Origin: a virus
Reading direction: 5' to 3' (one strand)
Virus record (IMG/VR): IMGVR_UViG_3300034073_003351
Coordinates: 1-26,729 of that record
DNA length: 26,729 nucleotides
Made by a program: the position numbers and the translations under genes. The notes under the pieces were generated by a model, which worked only from the letters and a program-made list of their open reading frames with translations, did not search any database and was not told the origin of the DNA. Below are positions 5,772 to 12,480 of this stretch, one piece after another (within the stretch, counting starts at the first letter, position 1; each line of letters opens with the position of its first letter).

Positions 5772-6647
5772 ATGACACTTACAGAGTTTTTTGACGGCTT
5801 CTATCGGCCCTTGAAGTTGCGAGGAAAGTCGGCAAACACGTTCCGGCTTTACGGATGCACCATCCGGGCCTTCGGGAAATTCCTGGGCCGGACGCCGCTC
5901 CTGGAGGACATTGCCGACGAGATTACCCTCGCTCGGTACATGGATCACCGGCAGGAACGTGTTTCGCCATATACGGCCGAGAAGGAGCGGTCGCAGATAA
6001 TGGCGATGGCGCGGCTGGCAAACGACCGCAGAATGATCCCGTCGCTACCGTCCTGCGAGCCGTCACCGCTGCCCGACCGCGTGCCAGTTGCGTGGTCGGA
6101 AGACGAGTTGCGGCGACTGTTTGCCGCAGCGTCCACGACGCCCGGGTTCGTTGGGCTCGTGCCGGCCAGTGAATATTTCACAGCTCTCATCACGGTCTGC
6201 TTCGAGACCACCGAACGGATCGGGGCGCTGTTGGATGTCGAGCTGGCACACTACTCGAGGCCGTGGCTCACGGTTCCGGGGGAAATCCGCAAGGGCGGCC
6301 GGCGAGCCCGGGTCTACGAGTTGTCCGACCACGCCTGTGACCGGATCGAGCGGCTGTTGCTGGTCAACAAAGATCGGATCTTTGCATGGAAACAGGCGAA
6401 GACGTACCTCTGGGACAGGCTGCGCAAGATCCTCGACCGGGCCAAGCTCGCGGGGAAGCGGCTGGCGTTTCAGCAAGTGCGGCGATCGGCAATCAGCCAC
6501 ATGGCCAGGGCCGCGAACGACGCCGCCGCGGTGGCGTTTGCCGGTCACGCTCAGGCCGCCACGACGCGGCGCTGGTACATCGACCCGAGGTACGCGAGTC
6601 GCGGCCCAAAGCCCGGCGACATGCTGCCGCGATTGGACGCCGGTTGA
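5772..6647 (+). CDS. int: Tyrosine-family phage integrase
   Basis: This 291-aa protein is the only confident plus-strand gene. An N-terminal SAM-like DNA-binding domain (about 1-85, starting LTEFFDGFYRPLKLRGKSAN) is followed by the catalytic domain. Catalytic residues visible: R149 in ETTERIGALL, K174 in EIRKGGRR, R237 in QQVRRSAIS, H259 in AGHAQ and Y269 in RRWYIDP. The usual His of the HxxR box is Gln here. It would recombine attP with a host attB to insert or excise the phage. ATG 5772 is used because GGTGGAGG stands just before it; a TTG at 5754 would bury that site. A tRNA lies 129 bases beyond its end on the other strand, a frequent attachment-site position. The tag 'int' is a family name, not an orthologue claim. 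Confidence 0.9.
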   Translation: MTLTEFFDGFYRPLKLRGKSANTFRLYGCTIRAFGKFLGRTPLLEDIADEITLARYMDHRQERVSPYTAEKERSQIMAMARLANDRRMIPSLPSCEPSPLPDRVPVAWSEDELRRLFAAASTTPGFVGLVPASEYFTALITVCFETTERIGALLDVELAHYSRPWLTVPGEIRKGGRRARVYELSDHACDRIERLLLVNKDRIFAWKQAKTYLWDRLRKILDRAKLAGKRLAFQQVRRSAISHMARAANDAAAVAFAGHAQAATTRRWYIDPRYASRGPKPGDMLPRLDAG

Positions 6648-6775
6648 GTGAAGCCACTGGGCCGCCCCACCCGTCGCCAGGCCGTTGTCGGGCTGCGGTA
6701 CGTGTCGGCCCTGCCTTCCGGACGAGCAAGCCACTTACGGGGCGGTGGTGGTCCGCCACCCGTCCGGGAAGCAAA

Positions 6776-6850
6776 TTGCAGCGGCCGGACTTGAACCGGC
6801 GATCTCCGGGTTATGAGCCCGGCGAGGACTCCACGCTCCTCCACGCTGCT
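6776..6850 (-). tRNA. tRNA with CAT anticodon, initiator (fMet)-like
   Basis: A complete 75-nt cloverleaf folds on the minus strand. Acceptor arms are GCAGCG/CGCTGC with positions 1 and 72 A-A mismatched; D-stem GAGG/CCTC; anticodon stem CCGGG/CCCGG with loop CTCATAA; T-stem GCCGG/CCGGC with loop TTCAAGT; discriminator A; no encoded CCA. Three G-C pairs at the base of the anticodon stem, a purine 11-pyrimidine 24 pair (A-T) and an unpaired 1-72 end are the hallmarks of bacterial initiator tRNA. It begins four bases after the ParB-like stop, so it is probably cotranscribed with it. It could be a working phage tRNA or host tRNA sequence kept for integration. Confidence 0.8.
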
Positions 6851-6854
6851 CCAT

Positions 6855-7682
6855 TCATTCTACCCGCTCAGTGTTTTCTTCGATCAGCCTGCGAAGCATA
6901 GCGTTCAAGGCATCGACCGATTCCGGACACTGCATCATGAACGACTTCGCGTAGAACCGGATCGCCTTCAGGCAATCCGCCGGCGATGCCGGCACAAGCC
7001 AACTCTGTCCGGCCCGAACTTCTTGGCGTGGCTTGCCTCTTGACCGGCGAATTGCCGCGGCGACAGCCTCGCGTGGAGGATTCTCCGGAAGGGTTTTGGC
7101 AGCCGCCACAAGCCCAGGAATCGAGACGCGAAGGCGGCCCGTCGCGATCTCGCGCTCCACACCCAACTTCTCGGCGGCGGCTTGAAATGCGCCGGCACGA
7201 TCGACCGTTCTCGGGTCGACCGCGTACTCACTGGCGAGCCGCTCGCGCGTGCGTTCTGGCGATCCGCCGGCCGGCGGACGCCCGCCCACGGGGCGCTTTG
7301 TCCGGTTGTACAACCTCCCCAGCAAGAGCGTGAAATCCGACCGGGTCAGGTTCCGCCTGCCGAGTTGATTCCGCTCCATCCACTTGGCGGCATCGTCCCG
7401 GCCACGAAAACGGATCCCCTTCACAGAGTACGGCAACCCGACCCGCCGGCAGATCGCGAGCCGGTTGTGGCCGTCGAGCAGGATCGGCGGCTCCTCTTCT
7501 CGGTCCCACACGATCAGCGGATCGCGGGCACCGCCGTGCTCGACCAGGCTCGCCTCCAGTTCCCGAAGCTCGTCGGCAGACAGCGGCGGGATCAACGACG
7601 CAAACTCGCCGTCAACCACCACGTCGACAGAGTCGTCGACATCAATGAGCTCCAGGTCGCTTTCCAGCGATACAGCATTCAT
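6855..7682 (-). CDS. ParB/Spo0J-like nuclease-fold protein
   Basis: This 275-aa protein carries a ParB N-terminal-type domain at residues 28-120: helix SADELRELEASLVEHG, strand DPLIVW, then LLDGHNRLAICRRVGLPY with the D-G-H-N-R signature at 70-74. A central helical region (FTLLLGRLYNRTKR) with a Gly/Pro loop follows, then a helix-turn-helix-like stretch around residue 150 and a helical end. Phage ParB-like proteins can bind DNA, act as CTP switches, or be nucleases; which applies is not visible. ATG 7682 overlaps the previous stop as ATGA but has a weak ribosome site, so translation probably depends on coupling. No parA partner or centromere-like repeats are seen, so plasmid-type partition is unlikely from this window. 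Confidence 0.72.
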   Translation of the reverse strand: MNAVSLESDLELIDVDDSVDVVVDGEFASLIPPLSADELRELEASLVEHGGARDPLIVWDREEEPPILLDGHNRLAICRRVGLPYSVKGIRFRGRDDAAKWMERNQLGRRNLTRSDFTLLLGRLYNRTKRPVGGRPPAGGSPERTRERLASEYAVDPRTVDRAGAFQAAAEKLGVEREIATGRLRVSIPGLVAAAKTLPENPPREAVAAAIRRSRGKPRQEVRAGQSWLVPASPADCLKAIRFYAKSFMMQCPESVDALNAMLRRLIEENTERVE

Positions 7683-8077
7683 TCGACAGGCTCACGCTCG
7701 CCAGCATATCGGGCCAGTTCGCACAGGGCATCCTGCCAGCGCTGGTCAGACCACCACAGTTCGAGGAGTATTTCGCACACTTGCCGGACCGTGCCGCCCA
7801 ACACCATCTCCCACAGCGGCCCGACCCCTTGCCGAGCCTCCCACTGCTCATGCACTTGGGCATAGAGCAATGCCATCGCGTGGGCGTTGTCCGCGTGGTT
7901 TTTGCCTCCGGCCGACGAAACCGACCGCAAGTGCAGGCAGGGCCAATGCCGCACGACCAGCCTCGTCAACTCGGCGCAGCGCCACGGCCGGGCGTGCTCC
8001 ACGCGGGCAGGCTGGATCCGCTTCTGGACGTAGGCCACAAGGTGGTCGATCGCCGATGCCGCCTGGTCTCGATGCAC
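7679..8077 (-). CDS. Phage protein of unknown function (132 aa)
   Basis: The protein starts MHRDQAASAIDHLVAYVQKR and is helical throughout, with Trp-rich patches (RPWRCAELTRLVVRHWPCLHL; LLELWWSDQRWQDALCELAR). There is a hydrophobic run near VRQVCEILLELWW but no clear membrane segment or catalytic motif. GTG 8077 has GAGGTGA six bases upstream. It overlaps the ParB-like gene by 4 bp, so the two may act together, but I cannot name a function. Confidence 0.55.
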   Translation of the reverse strand: MHRDQAASAIDHLVAYVQKRIQPARVEHARPWRCAELTRLVVRHWPCLHLRSVSSAGGKNHADNAHAMALLYAQVHEQWEARQGVGPLWEMVLGGTVRQVCEILLELWWSDQRWQDALCELARYAGEREPVE

Positions 8078-8080
8078 TGG

Positions 8081-8377
8081 TCACCTCGTGCCGCTGTCGC
8101 CGCTCATTGATTCGCGGATTTGCCGCTGGGCTGTCGCCAGCTCCTCGAGCGTCTCAGCCTGTCGCTCTTGGCTGCGGCCAAGCGTCTGAAGAGTTTCGGT
8201 TGTTTGCCTCAGAAACGCAGTGTGGCTCTCCACGACCGGAACGAGCACGGTTTGATGCACGGCGATCGCCGCCTCTCTGGCACAAAACATGACCACAACC
8301 AACATCACCACCGGAAACCCGAACTCACGGGCGATCCGGATGCCAACGTCGATCATGTCGCTCGTTTGCTGGGTCAT
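8081..8377 (-). CDS. Single-pass membrane protein with coiled coil; holin candidate
   Basis: This 98-aa protein has an N-terminal lead (MTQQTSDMIDVGIRIAREFG), one membrane segment FPVVMLVVVMFCA around residues 21-33, and a long hydrophilic coiled coil (LRQTTETLQTLGRSQERQAETLEELATAQRQI). The layout resembles small phage holins of the BhlA/UviB type. ATG 8377 has GAGGAG upstream and overlaps the previous stop as ATGA; an upstream extension to 8533 is Arg/Asp-rich and lies in the neighbouring gene. It is adjacent to another membrane protein and a secreted protease, which supports a lysis role. Holin activity is inferred. Confidence 0.6.
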   Translation of the reverse strand: MTQQTSDMIDVGIRIAREFGFPVVMLVVVMFCAREAAIAVHQTVLVPVVESHTAFLRQTTETLQTLGRSQERQAETLEELATAQRQIRESMSGDSGTR

Positions 8378-8688
8378 GGCTGCTCCTCGTGTCGCTCGGT
8401 CCACCATCGGATCACGATCACCTGCGCGATCGACGAAATCGCCCACAGCACGATCATGGCGGTGAACGAAAACCCGCAGCTGTCGCGGTATTTGGCACGT
8501 ACCCGCCGCTCCACAGCCCGGCGGAGGATCCACGGCGTTTTGAACTCATCGGCCGCAACTGCCGTTTCCCGGTCGAGGGCGGCGACCGTCTCGGCCGCGA
8601 TCGCATCGCACCGCTCCCGGCCAAGCATGGCCCGGCGGACGGGGTGGGCCGCCAACTCGCGCCAGACGTGATCGCGAAAATCGCTCAC
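8374..8688 (-). CDS. Small membrane protein of the lysis/export cassette
   Basis: This 104-aa protein has a soluble helical N-terminal two-thirds (VSDFRDHVWRELAAHPVRRAM, then a basic RRAVERRVRAKYRDSCG) and one C-terminal membrane helix FSFTAMIVLWAISSIAQVIVI near 71-91, followed by RWWTERHEEQP. The basic stretch before the helix suggests the N-terminus stays inside. GTG 8688 overlaps the protease stop as GTGA and has AAGGTGG upstream. It could be a second holin or a spanin-like helper; no lipobox or spanin motif is visible. Confidence 0.55.
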   Translation of the reverse strand: MSDFRDHVWRELAAHPVRRAMLGRERCDAIAAETVAALDRETAVAADEFKTPWILRRAVERRVRAKYRDSCGFSFTAMIVLWAISSIAQVIVIRWWTERHEEQP

Positions 8689-9482
8689 TTGGCCACCTTG
8701 CACTTCCCGTCCGGGCACGGGGAGCCGGCGGCCACCTGTCGCGGCAGCTTGACGCCGGCCAGGAACGCCCGGACCCGGGTGGAGCACGGGCCGACCGTCG
8801 CGTTGGGTCGGGCTCCAAACAGCACGCCGGCCAATTCTCCATCGGCGTTGAAGATTGGTCCGCCGGAATCGCCCTGCCGGGCCGTCGCCCGCAGCTCAAC
8901 GAGCTCGCGGGGGTGTGAGCCCGTGGGCGACAGGAACTCGACGCATGCCCCCGACTCCTCGCGGTACTTGTAGGGGGCCGCGCCGTAGCCTGCGATCGTA
9001 AGCATGTCTCCCAGCCGGGGAGCCCGGGCCGCGATCGTGACGGGCAACGCGGTCGGAGTGTCGACCACGATCGCAGCGAGATCCCACGCGTCGTCCCACT
9101 TCACCACGCGGCCGCCGGATCGAGAGCCGTCCGGCCAATGGACAATGATGCCATCACGGTGGCTTCGGACGACGTGCCAGTTCGTGAGGACCAGGCCGTG
9201 AGATTCCGACGCGGCCACGAGCACGCCGGACCCGGAAGCCCGGCTCGGGCCATCGGACGTCTCGACGCGGGCCACCACTGGCCGGGGCTCGCCGGGCCGG
9301 GCGGCGGCCATCGGCCCGGAAGGGTCGGGCGTCTCGCCGGTGCCCTCGCACTCCGGGCAGACGTAGCGGATCGGACCCGTGCCGACCGTGCGGCGACCGT
9401 CGCACGTGTCGCACGTGGCGGCATCGGCCGCGGTGGAAGCGATCAGCAGCACGAGCACGGTGGAAAGTCGAAGGCCGTTCAT
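8685..9482 (-). CDS. Exported trypsin-like serine protease with N-terminal DnaJ-type Cys motif
   Basis: This 265-aa protein has a signal peptide (about 1-21, hydrophobic LSTVLVLLIASTAADAA). A short zinc-ribbon-like module follows with CDTCDG (24-29) and CPECEG (42-47), repeats of the CxxCxG type seen in DnaJ. The remainder is a chymotrypsin-fold protease with triad H103 (LTNWHVV), D134 (AWDLAAI) and S206 (QGDSGGP). It would cleave proteins after export to the periplasm or cell surface. ATG 9482 overlaps the preceding stop as ATGA. Longer readings to 10217 are an Arg/Pro-rich shadow of the papain-like gene. It follows a papain-like protease and precedes two membrane proteins. Activity is strongly supported by the triad; the target, possibly the cell envelope, is inferred. 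Confidence 0.85.
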   Translation of the reverse strand: MNGLRLSTVLVLLIASTAADAATCDTCDGRRTVGTGPIRYVCPECEGTGETPDPSGPMAAARPGEPRPVVARVETSDGPSRASGSGVLVAASESHGLVLTNWHVVRSHRDGIIVHWPDGSRSGGRVVKWDDAWDLAAIVVDTPTALPVTIAARAPRLGDMLTIAGYGAAPYKYREESGACVEFLSPTGSHPRELVELRATARQGDSGGPIFNADGELAGVLFGARPNATVGPCSTRVRAFLAGVKLPRQVAAGSPCPDGKCKVAK

Positions 9483-10366
9483 CCTGCTGGCTGGCTCCAG
9501 TCGTCGGGGATGGTCATTGACGCGATGGCAAACGACCCCTTCCACGCCGACCGGGCGGTCCGCTCGGAGTCGTAGCGGGTCACGTCGTAGCTGTCCGGGT
9601 AGGCCATCGCCCGCTCGCCGGCCATCCACTTGGCCCACGGCACCGCGTGACCGTTGCGGCCGACGCTCACGACCAGGCCGTGGAGAACACAACACACCGC
9701 CTGCTCGTAGCTGGCCGGAAAGATCACTTCCAGCGGCCGAAACCACTGGGCCGTTTCCTGCCAGCCCTCCGGAAACTCTTTCAGCGGCACCCATCGGCCA
9801 CGCGACTGATTCAGTCCGCCGGCCCCGGTCGTGCCGACGAGCGAATGCTTGAAGCGGTAGTCGCGCGGCTGGGTCTTCTCGGGCAGCATCCCGCGACGGG
9901 CGGCGATTTCGAGCACTTGGCGGACGTTCGCGCCGCCCCATTTGTTGGGGTTTGCCTCGGCGTACACCGACAGCGGCGACAGCCATACGGAGCCGACGTC
10001 GCCCGATTCCTGGTAGCGGAAATCCTTCCGCGGACCGTCGGGATAGACCACGCCGCGCGCCCGGTTGCGGGCCGCCTCGGCGTTGGTCCGCAGCGAGTGG
10101 CACGTGCATTCGTGGGTCGGGGTTTGGTTCGTGTAGCGGTCGATGAAGTTGATCGGCCACGCGTTGGCGCGGTCGTTTTCCCGGGCCTTGTCGGCCCAGT
10201 CTCGCGGCTCGATCCACAGCGATTCCGGGAAATCGCGGGCGGCCGCGCCGCAGGCGTCTCGGAGAGCGTCGGTCGTGTCCTCGGCGGCCAAGTGGTCCGG
10301 GTAGCCGTCGTGCTCAGCCGGGAAGACGTCGATCAGGCTCGGGTCGATCGGATCGAAACTGGTCAT
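9479..10366 (-). CDS. Papain-like (C1 fold) cysteine protease
   Basis: This 295-aa protein shows papain features in order: oxyanion Gln Q81 and nucleophile C87 in NQTPTHECTCHS, a middle WLSPLSVYAEANP-KWGGANVRQVLEIAARRGMLPE corresponding to the papain LSxQ...GG...G-I region, general base H240 in GRNGHAVPW, and D258 with S259-Y260 at the place of papain's Asn-Ser-Trp. No signal peptide is seen, unlike its two neighbours. It would hydrolyse peptide bonds. ATG 10366 has GGAGG upstream and overlaps the stop before it as ATGA. Placement next to an exported protease suggests lysis or capsid/tail maturation; which is not shown. The C1 call rests on ordered motifs, not an alignment. Confidence 0.68.
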   Translation of the reverse strand: MTSFDPIDPSLIDVFPAEHDGYPDHLAAEDTTDALRDACGAAARDFPESLWIEPRDWADKARENDRANAWPINFIDRYTNQTPTHECTCHSLRTNAEAARNRARGVVYPDGPRKDFRYQESGDVGSVWLSPLSVYAEANPNKWGGANVRQVLEIAARRGMLPEKTQPRDYRFKHSLVGTTGAGGLNQSRGRWVPLKEFPEGWQETAQWFRPLEVIFPASYEQAVCCVLHGLVVSVGRNGHAVPWAKWMAGERAMAYPDSYDVTRYDSERTARSAWKGSFAIASMTIPDDWSQPAG

Positions 10367-10755
10367 GGCACGGCCTCCACGATGGCGGCCTCGGTGGCCG
10401 GCGCGGGCACGACGCCGATCGCGCTCGTGCCCGACAGCACGACGAGTGCCGGGAGCCCCGCATGGCGGGCCGCATCCAGGGCGGAGCGATACTGCTCCGG
10501 CACGTCGCCAGTGCCGTCGGTGGTGTCGGCCTCGAACAACGTCGCCACGATTCGCCGCTCCCGGTTGAGCCGGTTGATGCCGACGGTCACGTAGGTGGGG
10601 ATCGCGTGGTCGTCCTTCTCGTAGACGTAGACCGCGGCCGTGGCCTTGGCGGGCTCATTCACAACAGGCTTCTGCCATGACCAGCCGGACCCGGCCGGCA
10701 ACGCCAGCCCGGTCAACAGCACGCCTCCGGTGATCAGGGCGAGAAGCGGCCTCAC
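10363..10755 (-). CDS. Exported small protein of unknown function
   Basis: This 130-aa protein has a clear signal peptide (MRPLLALITGGVLLTGLALPAG) and a mature part with alternating strands and helices (AAVYVYEKDDHAIPTYVTVGI, RNRERRIVATLFEADTTDG pattern, then AARHAGLPALVVLSG), reminiscent of a thioredoxin-like alpha/beta fold without a CxxC. GTG 10755 overlaps the previous stop as GTGA with GGAGG upstream. It immediately precedes the papain-like protease and could be an inhibitor, chaperone or envelope factor. No catalytic motif is seen. Confidence 0.58.
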   Translation of the reverse strand: MRPLLALITGGVLLTGLALPAGSGWSWQKPVVNEPAKATAAVYVYEKDDHAIPTYVTVGINRLNRERRIVATLFEADTTDGTGDVPEQYRSALDAARHAGLPALVVLSGTSAIGVVPAPATEAAIVEAVP

Positions 10756-10997
10756 TTGGTCGCCTCCGGCTTCAGCAGCTCGTCAAGAAGTTGCTGGCAG
10801 ACGGTCACGGCCTGTGACTTGCCGGCATCGCGGAGCCTCGCCGCCAGGTCGATCACGAGACGCAGATCGTCCACCGGTGCCCGAGGGGTCTGCTTCGGCC
10901 ACGATACCCGACCGGCCACTTTCCGCACGATGGCCACGACGGCATATCCAACGAGGCCGATCCCGACGATGGCCTGTACCCACTGAAACCAAGACAT
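10752..10997 (-). CDS. Small single-pass membrane protein
   Basis: This 81-aa protein starts MSWFQWVQAIVGIGLVGYAVVAIVRK, one N-terminal membrane helix, followed by a soluble helical tail (DDLRLVIDLAARLRDAGKSQAVTVCQQLLDELL). ATG 10997 has GGAGG at a normal distance; GTG 11000 one codon before is nearly as good. It overlaps its upstream neighbour by one base. Size and topology fit a small holin-like or envelope protein; function unknown. Confidence 0.6.
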   Translation of the reverse strand: MSWFQWVQAIVGIGLVGYAVVAIVRKVAGRVSWPKQTPRAPVDDLRLVIDLAARLRDAGKSQAVTVCQQLLDELLKPEATK

Positions 10998-11254
10998 CAC
11001 AACCCCTCCGCTTTGGACGCAAGGAACCGGACGAGGGCCTCGCCCTCAGACGTTTTCAAAATCGCGACCAGGTGGGCGACCAGCTGGTCGTCGAGCCGCG
11101 TGTCGGTCTTGGCCGCCATCCATGCCAGAGCATCGCCGGCGACCAGCGACTTCGCGCTCGGATCCGGCTCGGCCAGATAGCGCTGGCAATACCGCAGGAA
11201 CGGTGCCCATTCAGCCAGGAGCCGCGCTTGCTCGATGATGCTTGGACGGGGCAT
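10997..11254 (-). CDS. Small helical protein of unknown function
   Basis: This 85-aa protein starts MPRPSIIEQARLLAEWAPFLRYCQ and is helical with no membrane segment; it has an acidic middle (LDDQLVAHLVAILKTSEGEALV). ATG 11254 has GAGGAAG upstream and lies one base after the preceding stop. It belongs to the membrane/protease cassette by position only. Confidence 0.55.
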   Translation of the reverse strand: MPRPSIIEQARLLAEWAPFLRYCQRYLAEPDPSAKSLVAGDALAWMAAKTDTRLDDQLVAHLVAILKTSEGEALVRFLASKAEGL

Positions 11255-11255
11255 T

Positions 11256-11627
11256 TCACTTCCTCACGAGCGGGAGCATCGACTCGATCGAGCCGGCGGC
11301 GATCGCCAGCACGAGCGACCGCACCGACGGCCGTACGAGGATCCACAGCGGCCACGCCGCGAGCGGAACCGCCTTGTCGGCGACGGCGTCGAACAGGCTG
11401 CCGACGGCCGTGAGGGCGAGCGACTTTTTCTCCGCCCCGCTCATCGTGCTCACGGAGTCGAGGAACGTCACGACCAGCCGAAGCAGGGCGACCATGAGCT
11501 CGCCAAACTCCGACCAGGTCAGACCATCGGCCGCCGTCGACTTGGCGGCGGCAACGAACGCGGCGACCTTGGAGAGCAGGCCGCCCTCGAGGGATTCGGC
11601 AGCGGCGGAAGGGGCATCGGCAATCAT
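11256..11627 (-). CDS. Amphipathic/hydrophobic protein of unknown function
   Basis: This 123-aa protein begins MIADAPSAAAESLEGGLLSK and contains several hydrophobic helices: ELMVALLRLVVTFLDSV (about 43-59), AVPLAAWPLWILV (86-98) and SLVLAIAAGSIESMLPLV (104-121). The last two could insert in a membrane. ATG 11627 has GAGGAT upstream; an upstream extension to 11996 is Arg/His-rich shadow sequence. A membrane role, perhaps an additional holin-type protein, is possible but not shown. Confidence 0.55.
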   Translation of the reverse strand: MIADAPSAAAESLEGGLLSKVAAFVAAAKSTAADGLTWSEFGELMVALLRLVVTFLDSVSTMSGAEKKSLALTAVGSLFDAVADKAVPLAAWPLWILVRPSVRSLVLAIAAGSIESMLPLVRK

Positions 11628-11635
11628 GGGAATCC

Positions 11636-12145
11636 TCACGTGTCGGAGTAGGTGCCGACGCCCACGAGCAACATGTCGAGCTCGACGGCACCGGGGGAGG
11701 GGTTGGCGACGTAGACGATGTTGTTCACGCCGGCGGTGATCGTGCGGCCGTCGGCGTAGTCGGCCGTGCGGTACTCGCCACCGCGGCCGAGATAGGCCAC
11801 GTAGGAGGTGGTGTCGCTCGGAGAAATGACGCCCCACAGCGCGTAGCGGCCGGCGGTCGCGGTGTTGTTGACCACCATGACCTCCTTCAGCTTGGTCATG
11901 GTGACGCGGCCAGCGAACCCGAAGACGGTGGCCCCCAGGTTCGTGAGATCGAGCGAATACGCCTGCCCGGCCGGAATCGTCACGCGGTTTCGCCACGCGA
12001 CGTTGGCCTGGTTCTCGCCGGTGCCGTTTTCGATCGCCCGGGTGGTCCGCAGCTCGGCCGATTCGCTCACCGACCCGATCACCGGGCTCTCCGTCAGCGA
12101 GTAGGAAACGCGGCTGTTGCCGGTAACGGTCAGCGTGGTGGCCAT
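11636..12145 (-). CDS. Beta-rich phage protein, possible virion or surface protein
   Basis: This 169-aa protein is rich in Thr, Val, Gly and Ser with alternating hydrophobic pattern (TLTVTGNSRVSYSLTESPVIG, then YSLDLTNLGATVFGFAGRVTM, NNIVYVANPSPGAVELDMLLV), typical of all-beta virion proteins. No signal peptide or motif is seen. ATG 12145 has AAGGTGA six bases upstream. It follows a small gene by one base. A decoration or tail-accessory role is a guess from composition and from lying between tail and lysis genes. Confidence 0.58.
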   Translation of the reverse strand: MATTLTVTGNSRVSYSLTESPVIGSVSESAELRTTRAIENGTGENQANVAWRNRVTIPAGQAYSLDLTNLGATVFGFAGRVTMTKLKEVMVVNNTATAGRYALWGVISPSDTTSYVAYLGRGGEYRTADYADGRTITAGVNNIVYVANPSPGAVELDMLLVGVGTYSDT

Positions 12146-12146
12146 G

Positions 12147-12398
12147 TTATTTCACCTTGTCTGCCAGATGGAGCCGCCGCGCGGTGGCCACGTCGACCCC
12201 CAGCCGGATCGCGAGCATCTCGTAGAACGTCAGCGGTTTCGGCTTGCCCGCTGGACGGCTCGTGATGCAGCCGACGCCGACGCGCTTCATTGACTGGTAA
12301 TGAACGTGCGATCCGCCCTCATTCGGCGTCGCCAGCGGCTCGCGACCGCGGGCCGTTTGGCGAAAGAGCGCGTCCTGAATGCGGTTGTGATGGATCAC
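12147..12398 (-). CDS. Small protein of unknown function
   Basis: This 83-aa protein starts MIHHNRIQDALFRQTARG and ends LRLHLADKVK-like basic/helical sequence with PLTFYEMLAIRLGVDVATARRL, which could be a short helix-turn-helix. GTG 12398 has AGGAG upstream. It stands alone after the 82-base gap that separates it from the next gene rightward, so it could begin a transcription unit. Function not recognised. Confidence 0.5.
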   Translation of the reverse strand: MIHHNRIQDALFRQTARGREPLATPNEGGSHVHYQSMKRVGVGCITSRPAGKPKPLTFYEMLAIRLGVDVATARRLHLADKVK

Positions 12399-12480
12399 GC
12401 GAAACTCCTACAGTCATTGTACATGCGTTCAGTCTGCTTTAGGGGTGTTGACTGCCGGCAGAAGTCCGCCGGAGCGACTA
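12399..12480. other. Intergenic gap with possible -10 box and small hairpin
   Basis: This is one of the few real gaps in the late region. On the minus strand TACAAT (12421-12416) is a good -10 match, but no convincing -35 lies 16-18 bases upstream. CCGGC (12455-12459) and GCCGG (12468-12472) form a 5-bp stem just after the stop of the gene to the right. No T-run follows. It could hold a terminator or a weak promoter; neither is proven. Confidence 0.3.

Noticed and set aside
6738-6763. Possible terminator hairpin after the integrase (GGTGG/CCACC)
   Set aside because: Stem is short with a 7-base loop and there is no T-run; insufficient to annotate.
9483-10217. Upstream extension of the trypsin-like protease frame
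   Set aside because: It lies entirely over the papain-like gene and shows Arg/Pro-rich shadow composition; the signal peptide begins at 9482.
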